A stretch of 40,029 nt of DNA from Bacteroidaceae bacterium (GCA_017410245.1 JAFQRE010000046.1:1-40029), one strand, 5' to 3'. Positions 26,842-35,250 are shown, numbered from the stretch's first letter. The notes: generated by a model not told the origin, from the letters alone. Translations and numbers: made by a program.

Positions 26842-26875
26842 GGAGACCCGGTCGCAGAGGCGGGGTTTCTTTTTT
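26842..26875 (+). terminator. Leader hairpin with U tract before greA
   Basis: GAGACCC (26843-26849) pairs with GGGTTTC (26863-26869, one G-U) and is followed by six T. It looks like an intrinsic terminator but lies between the greA promoter and greA, so it could be an attenuator or the end of a very short RNA. Confidence 0.65.
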
Positions 26876-26953
26876 ATTTTGCCGTTTGATAGCCATTTAT
26901 GGCTAAATGATGTATAACAAACAATGAATATTAACCTTAACGAATAAATAATT

Positions 26954-27424
26954 ATGGCATACAACTATATGACCGAAGAGGGTTTGAAAAAACTCAAAGA
27001 AGAACTGACTCACATGGAGAGCGTTGAACGTCCTCGTGTCGTAGCTGCAATAGCCGAAGCCCGCGATAAAGGAGACTTGTCGGAGAACGCTGAGTATGAT
27101 GCTGCCAAAGAGGCTCAAGGCATGCTCGAAATGCGCATTGCTCAACTCAAAGATACTATTGCCAACGCTCGTATCATCGATGATAGCCGCCTCAACACCG
27201 AGGAAGTACAACTCCTCAACCGTGTTAAAATCAAGAACACTGTGAATGGCGCTACTATGGAATACACCATTGTATCGGAGACCGAAGCCGACCTTCGTGC
27301 CGGAAAAATCTCAATTGCAACACCTATTGCCAAAGCCCTTCTCGGCCACCGTGTTGGCGATATTGTAGAGGTACAAGCCCCTGCCGGAAAAATCAAATTT
27401 GAGATTCTCGAAATTGCTATCTAA
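26954..27424 (+). CDS. greA: Transcription elongation factor GreA
   Basis: GreA stimulates RNA polymerase to cleave backtracked transcripts. The 156-residue protein has the N-terminal coiled-coil, with EEGLKKLKEELTHMESVERP and the tip motif GDLSENAEYDAAKEAQ carrying the acidic residues that reach the active site. The C-terminal FKBP-like domain ends with IVEVQAPAGKIKFEILEI. Its promoter lies about 130 nt upstream with a hairpin between. A second hairpin follows the stop codon. The assignment is secure. Confidence 0.97.
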   Translation: MAYNYMTEEGLKKLKEELTHMESVERPRVVAAIAEARDKGDLSENAEYDAAKEAQGMLEMRIAQLKDTIANARIIDDSRLNTEEVQLLNRVKIKNTVNGATMEYTIVSETEADLRAGKISIATPIAKALLGHRVGDIVEVQAPAGKIKFEILEIAI

Positions 27425-27448
27425 TTAGCAATCTGTTTGTTATAAAGA

Positions 27449-27486
27449 AAGTGCAATACCTCGGCCAAAACCGTAGTATTGCACTT
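27449..27486 (+). terminator. Hairpin after greA
   Basis: AAGTGCAATAC (27449-27459) pairs perfectly with GTATTGCACTT (27476-27486), with CGG/CCG pairing inside the loop. The T tract is poor, so it may also act for the converging tspO transcript. Confidence 0.68.
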
Positions 27487-27511
27487 ACTTATTATAGGCT
27501 ATGCCTCACAA

Positions 27512-27976
27512 TCAATTATAGATAAAAATGTAGGCATTGAGATATGTAGCAACAGCCAACCACACTATATAGGGAACAAAGAGATAAGCCGCTGCACGAT
27601 GTAGCCTATAACTGAGTACAATATATATCACTACCATTGCATCGAGCAACGCAATATCGACAAGCCCAAGCAACGGATTGCGCATTGCAAAGAATGTAAT
27701 ACACCACAAGAAGTTGAGTAGCAATTGTATCACAAATACCGTTAGCACCACCTCTCGCCCATGGCGGTTACTCCCCGTAACAAGACCTGCCGATATACCC
27801 ATAAGCAGATACAGAATACTCCACACGATAGGAAAAACAATATTGGGTGGTGTAATTGCCGAACGCTTTAGCAACGGATACCACATTGTCAAGGCTTCGT
27901 TCTGAAAATATGATGCTGTAAGCCCTACGGCAAAACAGATAAGTACCCACATGGGTATAGCAACGACTCTACGCAT
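27512..27976 (-). CDS. tspO: TspO/MBR family membrane protein
   Basis: TspO proteins are five-helix membrane proteins that bind porphyrins and related ligands. I choose ATG 27976 (MRRVVAIPMW), giving 154 residues as usual for the family; the frame extends 24 codons further without family resemblance. Five hydrophobic segments are visible, with the signatures ITPPNIVFPIVWSILYLLMG and LLLNFLWCITFF. It lies 85 nt after the AlkD-like gene on the same strand and may be the end of that run or independent. Confidence 0.9.
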   Translation of the reverse strand: MRRVVAIPMWVLICFAVGLTASYFQNEALTMWYPLLKRSAITPPNIVFPIVWSILYLLMGISAGLVTGSNRHGREVVLTVFVIQLLLNFLWCITFFAMRNPLLGLVDIALLDAMVVIYIVLSYRLHRAAAYLFVPYIVWLAVATYLNAYIFIYN

Positions 27977-28061
27977 AACAAAAACATTTTTTATTACACA
28001 ACACATCTCCCCGCCAAATGGTTGAGTCGCACCACACCGCTCATACATATCTACCCGGTGG

Positions 28062-28874
28062 CTACACAGCCTCTACCATGCGGGTACGGAATGACTCGCG
28101 CGCCTTGCGTTTATAGAGTGTTATTACATCGTCGGGCAGATGCGATGTGCGAACAAATGTTCGTGTACGGTTGGGAAACTTAGCCAAGGCTGTTGCCAAC
28201 AACCATGCAACTCCCATGCGCACATAATAGGGTGCTGCGCCCTGTACGACTCCTTGTTGTACCACTTTGGGCTTACCCTTGACACTCTTATAGTCCGACA
28301 CGATACGGTCAAAATCGATACCATCTATACTGCCGAACACCCTATCAAACCACTCCTCATGGAGAAAATAACTCATGGACATAACCACAGCAAAGCGCAC
28401 TTCAAACTCTCTACAGGAGCCTATCCAACGTTGCAAAAAGTCCCACAAAGCCTCTTTATCGGCGCGTGTCGCCCACTTGGCATGAGCACAATAGGAGTCG
28501 CATACGGCCCAATTGTCTATGACCGGCACATAACGTGCCAACATCGCCAATCGTTCGTCAAGACTACACTTCGCATTGTTGATAAGATAGCCCCATATTA
28601 CGGTCTCCTCATAACAAAGGCTTGCACTTGGCACCCGCTCAAAGGCACGTATTACCTCTACTCCATTGTGGCATCTTTGGCACACGCCATCGGGCATAAC
28701 CACCTCGCACCCCTCTCTCGAAAGTTGCTTGGCAACAAGTTTCATCTCGGGCGAGTGAAGCCCCAATACCAACCTTGCAGGCAAGGCATTCACCACACGC
28801 AGATGCCCCTCACGATACCGGGAATCGCACTCAAAACGCTCACAAACATGTGGCTTTAGCAGGCCGACAATCAT
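28062..28874 (-). CDS. AlkD-like DNA alkylation repair protein
   Basis: Proteins of this family are HEAT-repeat DNA glycosylases that remove alkylated bases. The 270-residue product is all helical. It has a HEAT-like N-terminus, the motif YVPVIDNWAVCDSYC (residues about 124-138, with the Asp-Asn-Trp typical of the family), WDFLQRWIGS, and FEVRFAVVMSMSYF. A Cys-rich bit near residues 63-69 (VCQRCHN) is unusual. The start codon overlaps the flavin reductase stop (ATGA), so they are coupled. Catalytic residues cannot be verified here. Confidence 0.83.
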   Translation of the reverse strand: MIVGLLKPHVCERFECDSRYREGHLRVVNALPARLVLGLHSPEMKLVAKQLSREGCEVVMPDGVCQRCHNGVEVIRAFERVPSASLCYEETVIWGYLINNAKCSLDERLAMLARYVPVIDNWAVCDSYCAHAKWATRADKEALWDFLQRWIGSCREFEVRFAVVMSMSYFLHEEWFDRVFGSIDGIDFDRIVSDYKSVKGKPKVVQQGVVQGAAPYYVRMGVAWLLATALAKFPNRTRTFVRTSHLPDDVITLYKRKARESFRTRMVEAV

Positions 28875-29434
28875 CTGTTCTTCAATATCTTTCCATCGGC
28901 AAAGGCATTACCTGCAACAGCACCCAACTCGATGTAATGATGGTTGATAGGATCGTATGTGATAGGACGCAACTTGCGTACATCTATCTTACCATCTGTC
29001 AAAATACTCTCATCGGCACTGATATTGACTATGCGTCCCACAAGATGATTACTCTCCTCGTCGTACGATACCAATTCACACTCCAATGTCATAGGCAACT
29101 GCTCGATAATAGGAGCATTGACATAGGCCGAACGCTCGGCAATAAAACCGGCTTGAGCAAACTTATTGGGCTCTTTATTGCCCGAAACGATACCGACATA
29201 GTCGCAAGAAACGAGTTGATTGGCCGTTGCCATACTCACTGTGAATGCCCTTGTCGCAAGAATATTTTTTGTGGTTTTGTGTCCCTCCGAGAGACATATA
29301 CCTATAGTCTCATCGGTAAATATTCCACCCCAAGCCGCATTCATTGCGTTGGGAACTCCTGCCTCATCATAGGCAGCTACTATCAATACCGGCATAGGAT
29401 ACAGCCAACTCTTCTTGCCAAAATTTTTACGCAT
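28871..29434 (-). CDS. Flavin reductase-like FMN-binding protein
   Basis: The 187-residue protein belongs to the flavin reductase/flavoredoxin domain family. It opens with KKSWLYPMPVLIVAAYDEAGVPNAM, cited as residues 8-32, and has AAWGGIFTDETIGICL, ILATRAFTVSMAT, and LECELVSYDEESNHLVGRIVNI. Such proteins bind FMN and reduce flavins or other small electron acceptors. It starts 6 nt after the RibD-like gene and overlaps the AlkD-like gene by 4 nt. The physiological substrate is unknown. Confidence 0.87.
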   Translation of the reverse strand: MRKNFGKKSWLYPMPVLIVAAYDEAGVPNAMNAAWGGIFTDETIGICLSEGHKTTKNILATRAFTVSMATANQLVSCDYVGIVSGNKEPNKFAQAGFIAERSAYVNAPIIEQLPMTLECELVSYDEESNHLVGRIVNISADESILTDGKIDVRKLRPITYDPINHHYIELGAVAGNAFADGKILKNR

Positions 29435-29440
29435 AACTAT

Positions 29441-30118
29441 TTAGTATTTAAGTTTATATCTTATCCACACAGTCTCGCCCATCTGCTCTACGCTACATAG
29501 TTTCAAGTTTGTGGCAGAGCGATTTTTATCGGCAATGCCATCAAAAACAGCAGCCATGCCTGCACGACCATCAATACCGGGAGCAACCATGAAACTCACC
29601 TCATCGAGCAGTCCTGCCTCCAAGAAAGCGCCATTGATATGTCCGCCACCCGTAACGGCCAATCGTTCCACTCCAAACACCTTGTACAGCATCTCCATAG
29701 CCCGGGCAAGATTGATACCATTACGCCCGGTAGCAATCCATGAGATGCCCTGCTCGGTCAAGCGGTCGTGATATGCCTTGGGACAATTCTCATCGGTAAT
29801 AACCAACAATGCTTGGCCATCGAACTCATTCTCGCCCCATTGCAACACACCTCGTGTATCTACACCCACGCAGTAAGCATCGGTTTTGCGGGCTATATGA
29901 TACATTTCGCAACCTATAGGTGCAGCATCTGCAGCAATAAAAGGCTCGGGTAGTGCATAGTGCATTTGCATCGTTACACGTCCCATCAACATCGAGCGAC
30001 AATCGAGCGACTCTAATGCTTCGTAATACTCGTTACCACCCTCTATCTGCTCGGTCATATCGCAATCTATACGACCATCTACCGAGGATATCATGTGACA
30101 TATTATATAAGGTTTCAT
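29441..30118 (-). CDS. RibD C-terminal/DHFR-like reductase
   Basis: The 225-residue protein has the dihydrofolate-reductase fold of RibD C-terminal reductases. It begins YIICHMISSVDGRIDCDMTE, followed by a nucleotide-binding region ERLAVTGGGHINGAFLEAG and DEVSFMVAPGIDGRAG. There is no deaminase domain, so it is not a full RibD; such stand-alone members act on pterins, pyrimidines or other substrates. It is part of the minus-strand run with a flavin reductase, which could supply reduced cofactor. Substrate is not determinable. Confidence 0.85.
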   Translation of the reverse strand: MKPYIICHMISSVDGRIDCDMTEQIEGGNEYYEALESLDCRSMLMGRVTMQMHYALPEPFIAADAAPIGCEMYHIARKTDAYCVGVDTRGVLQWGENEFDGQALLVITDENCPKAYHDRLTEQGISWIATGRNGINLARAMEMLYKVFGVERLAVTGGGHINGAFLEAGLLDEVSFMVAPGIDGRAGMAAVFDGIADKNRSATNLKLCSVEQMGETVWIRYKLKY

Positions 30119-30156
30119 TGTGCTTATTGTTTGCTTTATATCTATATTTATAAATT

Positions 30157-30711
30157 CTATTTCAACACTTTAACTACGCGACACGGATTACCTACAGCTA
30201 CACAATTGTCGGGAATATCTTTTACAACGACACTTCCGCCACCTATCACGACATTGCTACCTATCGTCACACCGGGCATTACCTGCACTCCGGCACCAAT
30301 CCACACATCATTACCTACCACTATGGGACGTGCATACTCCAATCCACGATTGCGCAAAGAGGCCTCCAATGGGTGTCCGGCCGTATAAAAACCACAATTG
30401 GGTGCTACAAAAACATTGTCGCCAAAACGCACCGAGGCACCATCGAGTATAACTATATTGTGATTGGCATAAAAGTTCTCACCGAGGTGTATATTATAAC
30501 CATAGTCGCACCAGAACGATGGCTCAATCGTATAATTCGTACCATGACTGCCTATAATAGCATCAAGCACATCTCGTCGGCCAGTGGCATCATAAGGCAT
30601 CGTATTAAATTGCTGACACAAGGTCTTACATCTATTACGTTCCTCAATAAGAGCCTCATTATAGTTGGCATCATACAACTCGCCACGCAACATTTTCTCT
30701 TTTTCAGTCAT
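30157..30711 (-). CDS. maa: Maltose/galactoside O-acetyltransferase-like hexapeptide enzyme
   Basis: The 184-residue protein from ATG 30711 (MTEKEKMLRGELYDANYNE) has the N-terminal Mac domain and a left-handed beta-helix. Motifs include GENFYANHNIVILDGA, PNCGFYTAGHP (catalytic His), GNDVWIGAGVQVMPGVTIG, and IPDNCVAVGNPCRVVK. These enzymes acetylate sugars with acetyl-CoA. The frame is open 35 codons upstream, into the preceding gene, but the Mac domain fixes the start. It follows the GNAT-MGMT gene by 16 nt. Confidence 0.87.
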   Translation of the reverse strand: MTEKEKMLRGELYDANYNEALIEERNRCKTLCQQFNTMPYDATGRRDVLDAIIGSHGTNYTIEPSFWCDYGYNIHLGENFYANHNIVILDGASVRFGDNVFVAPNCGFYTAGHPLEASLRNRGLEYARPIVVGNDVWIGAGVQVMPGVTIGSNVVIGGGSVVVKDIPDNCVAVGNPCRVVKVLK

Positions 30712-30727
30712 ACCTTCATATACATAT

Positions 30728-31579
30728 TTAAAACAAATTCTCTTCCTCCAACAACCTGCGTTTACGCTCCAGCTGCTCTCCTGTTCGTGCTCCGTTGTAG
30801 CCACCCAACGAGCCATCGGCAGCCACTACACGATGACACGGTACTTGCGGTGCAAACGGATTGCGCTTGAGTGCCTGACCTACAGCTTGAGCACTACCAC
30901 ACCCTATGCGTCGGGCCAACTCGCCATACGTGATAGTACTACCTGCGGGTACATCGAGCAGTGCCATATATACCCGTCGCTGAAAAGGTGTTATAGCGTC
31001 TGAGCGCATCACACGCTCGCGTATATCCATGCTATCGATGCGTTGTAGATGCCACATCTGATGCCCAAGAAACAATCGAGTACCCACTTGGCCAAAACCA
31101 AGAGTTGTGTACAATTTTTCGGCTCGCGGGTTGTCATAATCAACTATCAGCCCCACGCACCTATGCCCTCTTGAAAAGGCTCGTTCACAGCAGGAGTTTA
31201 TCAAGGCTCGGCCTACACCTCGACTCCTGAATTGAGGAAGCACGCCCACCGAATCGAGATAAAATTCGCCACTCTCTGTCTCGTCCTCTATCTCAGGTAC
31301 CGACCCAAGTCGTTCCTTTAGGAGCGCATAAATAGGCTCACGAAGTTCGGCCAAACAAGCCCCATCGTAGCCCACAATAGCACCGGCCGTAACACCATCA
31401 ACCTCGGCAACAAGCGCATTGAGATAACTATATTGCGTATGCTTGCGCCGGGCAAGACTTAGAAAAACAGGGTATATAGGGTGTGACACATCATACCCTA
31501 CAGCCATACACACTACCGAAGCAATCAACGGAGCATCTCCACGCCTTGCCTCTCGCACTACTATACTCGCAGTATCCAT
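30728..31579 (-). CDS. GNAT acetyltransferase - MGMT-like fusion
   Basis: The 283-residue protein joins two domains. Residues about 5-180 are a GNAT acetyltransferase with FYLDSVGVLPQFRSRGVGRAL (acetyl-CoA loop, residues 107-126) and YDNPRAEKLYTTLGF. Residues about 195-283 are the C-terminal half of an O6-alkylguanine methyltransferase with the HTH (ITYGELARRIGCGSAQAVGQ), active-site PCHRV (Cys248) and GSLGGYNGA. The reactive Cys is intact, so DNA alkyl transfer is plausible. The N-terminal Ada/Ogt half is missing and replaced by GNAT. An alternative start is GTG 31558, which would give a normal leader. An AlkD-like gene is four genes downstream. Confidence 0.88.
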   Translation of the reverse strand: MDTASIVVREARRGDAPLIASVVCMAVGYDVSHPIYPVFLSLARRKHTQYSYLNALVAEVDGVTAGAIVGYDGACLAELREPIYALLKERLGSVPEIEDETESGEFYLDSVGVLPQFRSRGVGRALINSCCERAFSRGHRCVGLIVDYDNPRAEKLYTTLGFGQVGTRLFLGHQMWHLQRIDSMDIRERVMRSDAITPFQRRVYMALLDVPAGSTITYGELARRIGCGSAQAVGQALKRNPFAPQVPCHRVVAADGSLGGYNGARTGEQLERKRRLLEEENLF

Positions 31580-31583
31580 ACCA

Positions 31584-31591
31584 CAAAGTTA
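31584..31591 (-). promoter_or_regulatory. -7 promoter element for GNAT-MGMT run
   Basis: Minus-strand TAACTTTG matches TAnnTTTG. It ends only 4 nt before the ATG at 31579, so use of that ATG would make the mRNA leaderless or nearly so. Confidence 0.55.
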
Positions 31592-31643
31592 GCAAATTCT
31601 TGGATATAATAGTTTATTGGGGTAAATGAGGAATAGTAGGGAT

Positions 31644-31711
31644 AAAAAAAAATTGATTGTCTCCCGACAACCAATCTTCGTTAACCTTAATTCTAATACC
31701 ATGAAAAACAC
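31644..31711 (-). ncRNA. Predicted small RNA, about 66 nt
   Basis: A complete promoter (31716-31745) is followed on the minus strand by about 35 nt of unstructured A/T-rich sequence containing GGTATTAGAATTAAGGTTAA. Next come the hairpin ATTGGTTGTC/GACAATCAAT (one G-U) closed by a GGGA tetraloop, and nine T. No start codon with a stop before the terminator exists. The layout is a self-contained small RNA unit. It resembles, from memory only, short conserved RNAs that recur in Bacteroidales genomes. It could instead be the 5' leader of the GNAT-MGMT gene with an attenuator. Confidence 0.7.
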
Positions 31712-31715
31712 GATG

Positions 31716-31745
31716 CAAAATTAGGCATTTTTTTTGTAATGTCAA
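31716..31745 (-). promoter_or_regulatory. Full promoter for predicted small RNA
   Basis: On the minus strand TTG (31745-31743) is followed by exactly 19 nt and TAATTTTG (31723-31716). This is a full -33/-7 Bacteroidota promoter. Confidence 0.75.
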
Positions 31746-31824
31746 TAGTGCACACTCCGAAACCGCTAATATTTAACACGTTTTAGCAAAAAACATCTGC
31801 TATTTTACCGGCATAAGTAGTTAT

Positions 31825-32844
31825 TCACCACTTCATATTGTTGAGTATGTTATTCTCCTCGATGCGCTTTTTCAGGTCTTGATAGTAACTCGAAGCGTAT
31901 TCGGCCTCGGCCACATAGTTCTTCTCAACAAATATCTTCATGGCCTCTTCGATATACTCCAAGGCTTGGGCAAAGTTCTCTTCTATCTCATTATATATGG
32001 CCAAGTTAGCAGCTGCTTTGGCTCGGCGACCTTGGTCTTTGCCTTTTTTATAGACATACTCCCATATATATGAGGCCTCCTCAAACTTCTCCTCCTCCCA
32101 GTAGCGATAGGCATCTTTCATAGCCGGGTGACCGGTGACGAAGATGTAACGATCGACAATGCGACGGTGAGGGGTGAAACGATCGGCTGCTACTTGCGAC
32201 AGCGAGATAATGGCCTCATCGATACACTCCTCAAAGGCCGGCAGATACATGCGCGCTATATCGGGTGTTTCGCCATAGGCATGCCATGCAATAGTGTCGT
32301 TTACGACCAAGTTTATCTCCTCTTTGCCGGGTACAAGACACTGCAGATATGCCAACGACACAACCGACAACTCGGCTCCAAACATACCATCGAGAGGAAC
32401 AACCTGCATGGTGGCCACCGGTTTGATGTTGTTGATAACCACAAAGACATCTTGGGGCGACTCCAATCGCCAATTCGATAGGCGTTCACCATCTATTCCA
32501 GCACTGCCTGTAATGTTACTGCTATCGGAAAATACGACATCAACCCTATTGAATATATGACTATCGTAGAGATGGGTAGCCAACGACATGGCCATCATAT
32601 AGGCAACGCTATCGGTATCGAAACTGAGACGATAGCGCTTGTTGTTTTCATCGATGTAACGGCTATACTGACGGCTGTCGGGCTCCTCGGCATTATTGAC
32701 AACAACAATATTGGGCGAGGGGCTATGATACTCTACCTGAGCCGGACGAATGGTATTGAGTTGCAGATTATGCACTGCATTGCATGAGTATAGCAATGGC
32801 ATAATGACCGCAAGTAACAAGTGTAATTGATTTATCTTTTTCAT
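31825..32844 (-). CDS. DUF6340-like lipoprotein with TPR-like tail
   Basis: The 339-residue protein begins at ATG 32844 (MKKINQLHLLLAVIMPLLYSC; lipid Cys21); 32 open codons upstream are not signal-like and run back into the trmB end. Mature residues 25-230 have a beta-rich pattern (NIVVVNNAEEPDSRQ, LEVSPQDV-like WRLESPQDVFVVINN, AELSVVSLAYLQCL). Residues about 240-339 form TPR-like helices (RYWEEEKFEEASYIWEYVYKK, AAANLAIYNEIEENFAQAL). Function is unknown; envelope location is likely. It lies 37 nt after trmB. Confidence 0.75.
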   Translation of the reverse strand: MKKINQLHLLLAVIMPLLYSCNAVHNLQLNTIRPAQVEYHSPSPNIVVVNNAEEPDSRQYSRYIDENNKRYRLSFDTDSVAYMMAMSLATHLYDSHIFNRVDVVFSDSSNITGSAGIDGERLSNWRLESPQDVFVVINNIKPVATMQVVPLDGMFGAELSVVSLAYLQCLVPGKEEINLVVNDTIAWHAYGETPDIARMYLPAFEECIDEAIISLSQVAADRFTPHRRIVDRYIFVTGHPAMKDAYRYWEEEKFEEASYIWEYVYKKGKDQGRRAKAAANLAIYNEIEENFAQALEYIEEAMKIFVEKNYVAEAEYASSYYQDLKKRIEENNILNNMKW

Positions 32845-32881
32845 ATCACGCTTTTTGTGAATAACAAGACAAACAGGCTTT

Positions 32882-33643
32882 TTACTCTTTGTTGGTTGTT
32901 TTGCTACTGCGTTTGCTACGATTGAAACTGCGATAGTCATCGAGTTCTATCTCTATATCGGGCTCTATGAGTGTCTCGCGAGGCTCACATACAAATTTTA
33001 TATACTTGATACTCTTGCCTCGTTCGAGCCATTGTTGCTCATAGAATGTCTTGATACTGAGTATATCGTCATCGATGCCCGAGTTATATAAATCGTCGGT
33101 ATCGACCAACACAGGAAACCTATTCTCTTGCACCATGGCGCGTGTGTAGGTGTATAGGAAGGGACTGTCGCTCTTGAGGTGTATGATACCATTCTCGGCC
33201 AAAATCTCGCGATACAACTCTATCATGCGGGTAGATGTGAGTCGCTTACGAGTCTTTTTCATCTGCGGGTCGGGAAATGTTATCCATATTTCCGACACTT
33301 CACCAGGGGCAAAGAAATGGGTAATAAGCTCGATGTGAGTACGCAAGAATGCAACATTCTCTATACCCTCGGCCAGCGCCTCACTGGCACCACTCCACAT
33401 ACGCGCGCCCTTAATATCGACACCTATAAAATTCTTGTTAGGATAGCGACGAGCCAATCCTACGGCATACTCTCCCTTGCCACAACCCAGCTCCAATACA
33501 ATAGGATTGTCGTTGTGAAAGAACTGTTCATTCCACTTTCCGCGCATATCGAAGCCGCGCTCTTTGAGTACTGCAAACGGGTATTGAAAGACATGGTTGT
33601 AGGTATCCATGTCGGCAAACTTTTGTAATTTATTCTTAGCCAT
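32882..33643 (-). CDS. trmB: tRNA (guanine-N7)-methyltransferase
   Basis: TrmB methylates G46 in the tRNA variable loop with SAM. The 253-residue protein has the SAM motif [28 protein letters not shown], and the catalytic-site motif [17 protein letters not shown], followed by a substrate-binding [12 protein letters not shown] region. A basic tail ([14 protein letters not shown]) extends beyond the domain and could aid tRNA binding. It starts 11 nt after the LRR gene and precedes the DUF6340-like lipoprotein. The assignment is secure. Confidence 0.94.
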   Translation of the reverse strand: MAKNKLQKFADMDTYNHVFQYPFAVLKERGFDMRGKWNEQFFHNDNPIVLELGCGKGEYAVGLARRYPNKNFIGVDIKGARMWSGASEALAEGIENVAFLRTHIELITHFFAPGEVSEIWITFPDPQMKKTRKRLTSTRMIELYREILAENGIIHLKSDSPFLYTYTRAMVQENRFPVLVDTDDLYNSGIDDDILSIKTFYEQQWLERGKSIKYIKFVCEPRETLIEPDIEIELDDYRSFNRSKRSSKTTNKE

Positions 33644-33654
33644 AATAGATTTTC

Positions 33655-35169
33655 TTAACGTATTATACGAGCCACTTTAGCCACGACTCTGCGACCATCG
33701 GCCATCACCACTTGCACAAGATATAGATTGGTTGTAAAGGCGTGCGTGTCGATGGTAGCATCGCAATCGCCGGGCTCGACATAGGCCAACAAGATGCCCG
33801 ATGTGTCGAACAGACGCATCTCGACAATCTCTTGCGGTGCGGTGACTATCAAGTTATACGCATCGAAGTATGTTGTAATATCGGTGCATATGGTTACATC
33901 TTCAACGGCTGTTATACCGTTTATTGTGCCAAAGTCTTGCCACTGAGCAGTAGAACTGTATATCACCACACTCTCGGTTTCTACGCCAAGTGTTTTCTTC
34001 TCTATCTCCATATTGGCAAAAACTTCCTCTCCCAACTCGGCCGGCATCTCACGATAGGTGACGAAGTCCATGGCGTTGATACAACCATCGAAGGCATGAT
34101 CGCCAATGTAGGATACCGTGGTAGGGATATGTGCTTTCGAGGCCGAGATATTGCGATAGAAGGCATATCGTTCTATGCTTTCTACTCCCTCGGGTATGAA
34201 TGATATGTGTTGCAAAGCCGAACAGCCGGCAAAGGCAAACGCATCGAGTGTAGCTATACCCTCGGGCAACTCTATTTGTTGCAGCGAGGTACAATAATAG
34301 AATGCTCCCTCGGCTACACGCGATATAGTGATGGGCAATAATACCTGTTGCAAATGAGTACATGAAGCAAAGGTCCATGCCGATAACTCTGCAATGTCAC
34401 AATCCTTCATATCGATGCTGCTCAACGCTGTACATGAAACGAAAGCACCCTCGCCAAGTTGCGACAAATGGACCGGCATAACAACACGTTCCAAAGCACC
34501 ACAGCCGGCAAAGGCATAATTACCTATTGTTTCCATCGACTCGGGCAGTACAACCTGTTGCAAGGCACTATTTTGCGCATAAGCCCTTATACCCAGATAC
34601 TCCAACTGTGTACACGATGACATATCGACACTCTTGAGCGATGAACATTTATCGAAGGCATAGTCGCCAATACGGCGCAATGATATAGGCATTGAAAACT
34701 CACTCAACGCACTACAACCGGCAAAGGCATAATCGCCTATCATTGTCAGTGCATTGCCTCCGGTCACCGACAACAATCGCTCACAACCGGCAAAGGCGCC
34801 ATCGCTTATGGCCACCAATGTAGCAGGAAGCGTAACACGCTCCAAGGCTGCGAAACCAAAGAATGCCGAGGGTGGAATGGTATGGGCATCGAAGTGTGTA
34901 TGATGTCCCAGATAATGTTCATTGCGGCTATCGTACATGGCAATAGAGCATTCCGACAAATCTATAGCCTTAATGCTCGTGGCATTGTCGTGCAGAAAAG
35001 CAAAGTCTCGGACATCGGCCGAGCCTTCGATAGCAATAGAGGTGAAAGAGAGGTCGCCGGCAAGCGCCTCTTCAAGTCCTCCACAAGATATCACCACTGT
35101 CTTATGATAAGCCTGTGCACAAATGGAGCTCAGCACCACCGCTGCACATAATAGCATTTTCCGTATCAT
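33655..35169 (-). CDS. BspA-like leucine-rich repeat exported protein
   Basis: From ATG 35169 the protein has 504 residues with a Sec signal peptide (cleaved near SICAQA). About 11 BspA/TpLRR repeats (LRR_5) follow with the consensus [18 protein letters not shown]. The last 80 residues form a beta domain, [20 protein letters not shown] to [22 protein letters not shown], resembling type IX secretion sorting tails; that match is by pattern only. Such LRR proteins are surface or secreted and bind host or microbial proteins. It is first in a run with trmB, an odd pairing that may reflect read-through. Confidence 0.87.
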   Translation of the reverse strand: MIRKMLLCAAVVLSSICAQAYHKTVVISCGGLEEALAGDLSFTSIAIEGSADVRDFAFLHDNATSIKAIDLSECSIAMYDSRNEHYLGHHTHFDAHTIPPSAFFGFAALERVTLPATLVAISDGAFAGCERLLSVTGGNALTMIGDYAFAGCSALSEFSMPISLRRIGDYAFDKCSSLKSVDMSSCTQLEYLGIRAYAQNSALQQVVLPESMETIGNYAFAGCGALERVVMPVHLSQLGEGAFVSCTALSSIDMKDCDIAELSAWTFASCTHLQQVLLPITISRVAEGAFYYCTSLQQIELPEGIATLDAFAFAGCSALQHISFIPEGVESIERYAFYRNISASKAHIPTTVSYIGDHAFDGCINAMDFVTYREMPAELGEEVFANMEIEKKTLGVETESVVIYSSTAQWQDFGTINGITAVEDVTICTDITTYFDAYNLIVTAPQEIVEMRLFDTSGILLAYVEPGDCDATIDTHAFTTNLYLVQVVMADGRRVVAKVARIIR

Positions 35170-35195
35170 AGATTCCACTACTTGTTTTGAGGCTA

Positions 35196-35203
35196 TAAAG
35201 GTA
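35196..35203 (-). promoter_or_regulatory. -7-like element for LRR gene
   Basis: Minus-strand TACCTTTA differs from TAnnTTTG only at the last base, 26 nt before the ATG at 35169. Confidence 0.45.
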
Positions 35204-35250
35204 GTAATTTTTGATGTAATAGCAATATCGCTCCTCTCAAATAGCACCTA

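Noticed and set aside
28140..29500. Long plus-strand frames opposite the AlkD-like and flavin reductase genes
   Set aside because: The minus-strand frames carry clear family motifs and overlap codons; the plus-strand frames are composition shadows.
31590..31702. Minus-strand frame starting at ATG inside the predicted small RNA
   Set aside because: It runs through the terminator hairpin and T tract and has no family resemblance, so it is probably not translated.
31701..31724. Plus-strand seven-codon frame ATGAAAAACACGATGCAAAAT
   Set aside because: Too short, no plus-strand promoter is visible, and it is antisense to the small RNA promoter.
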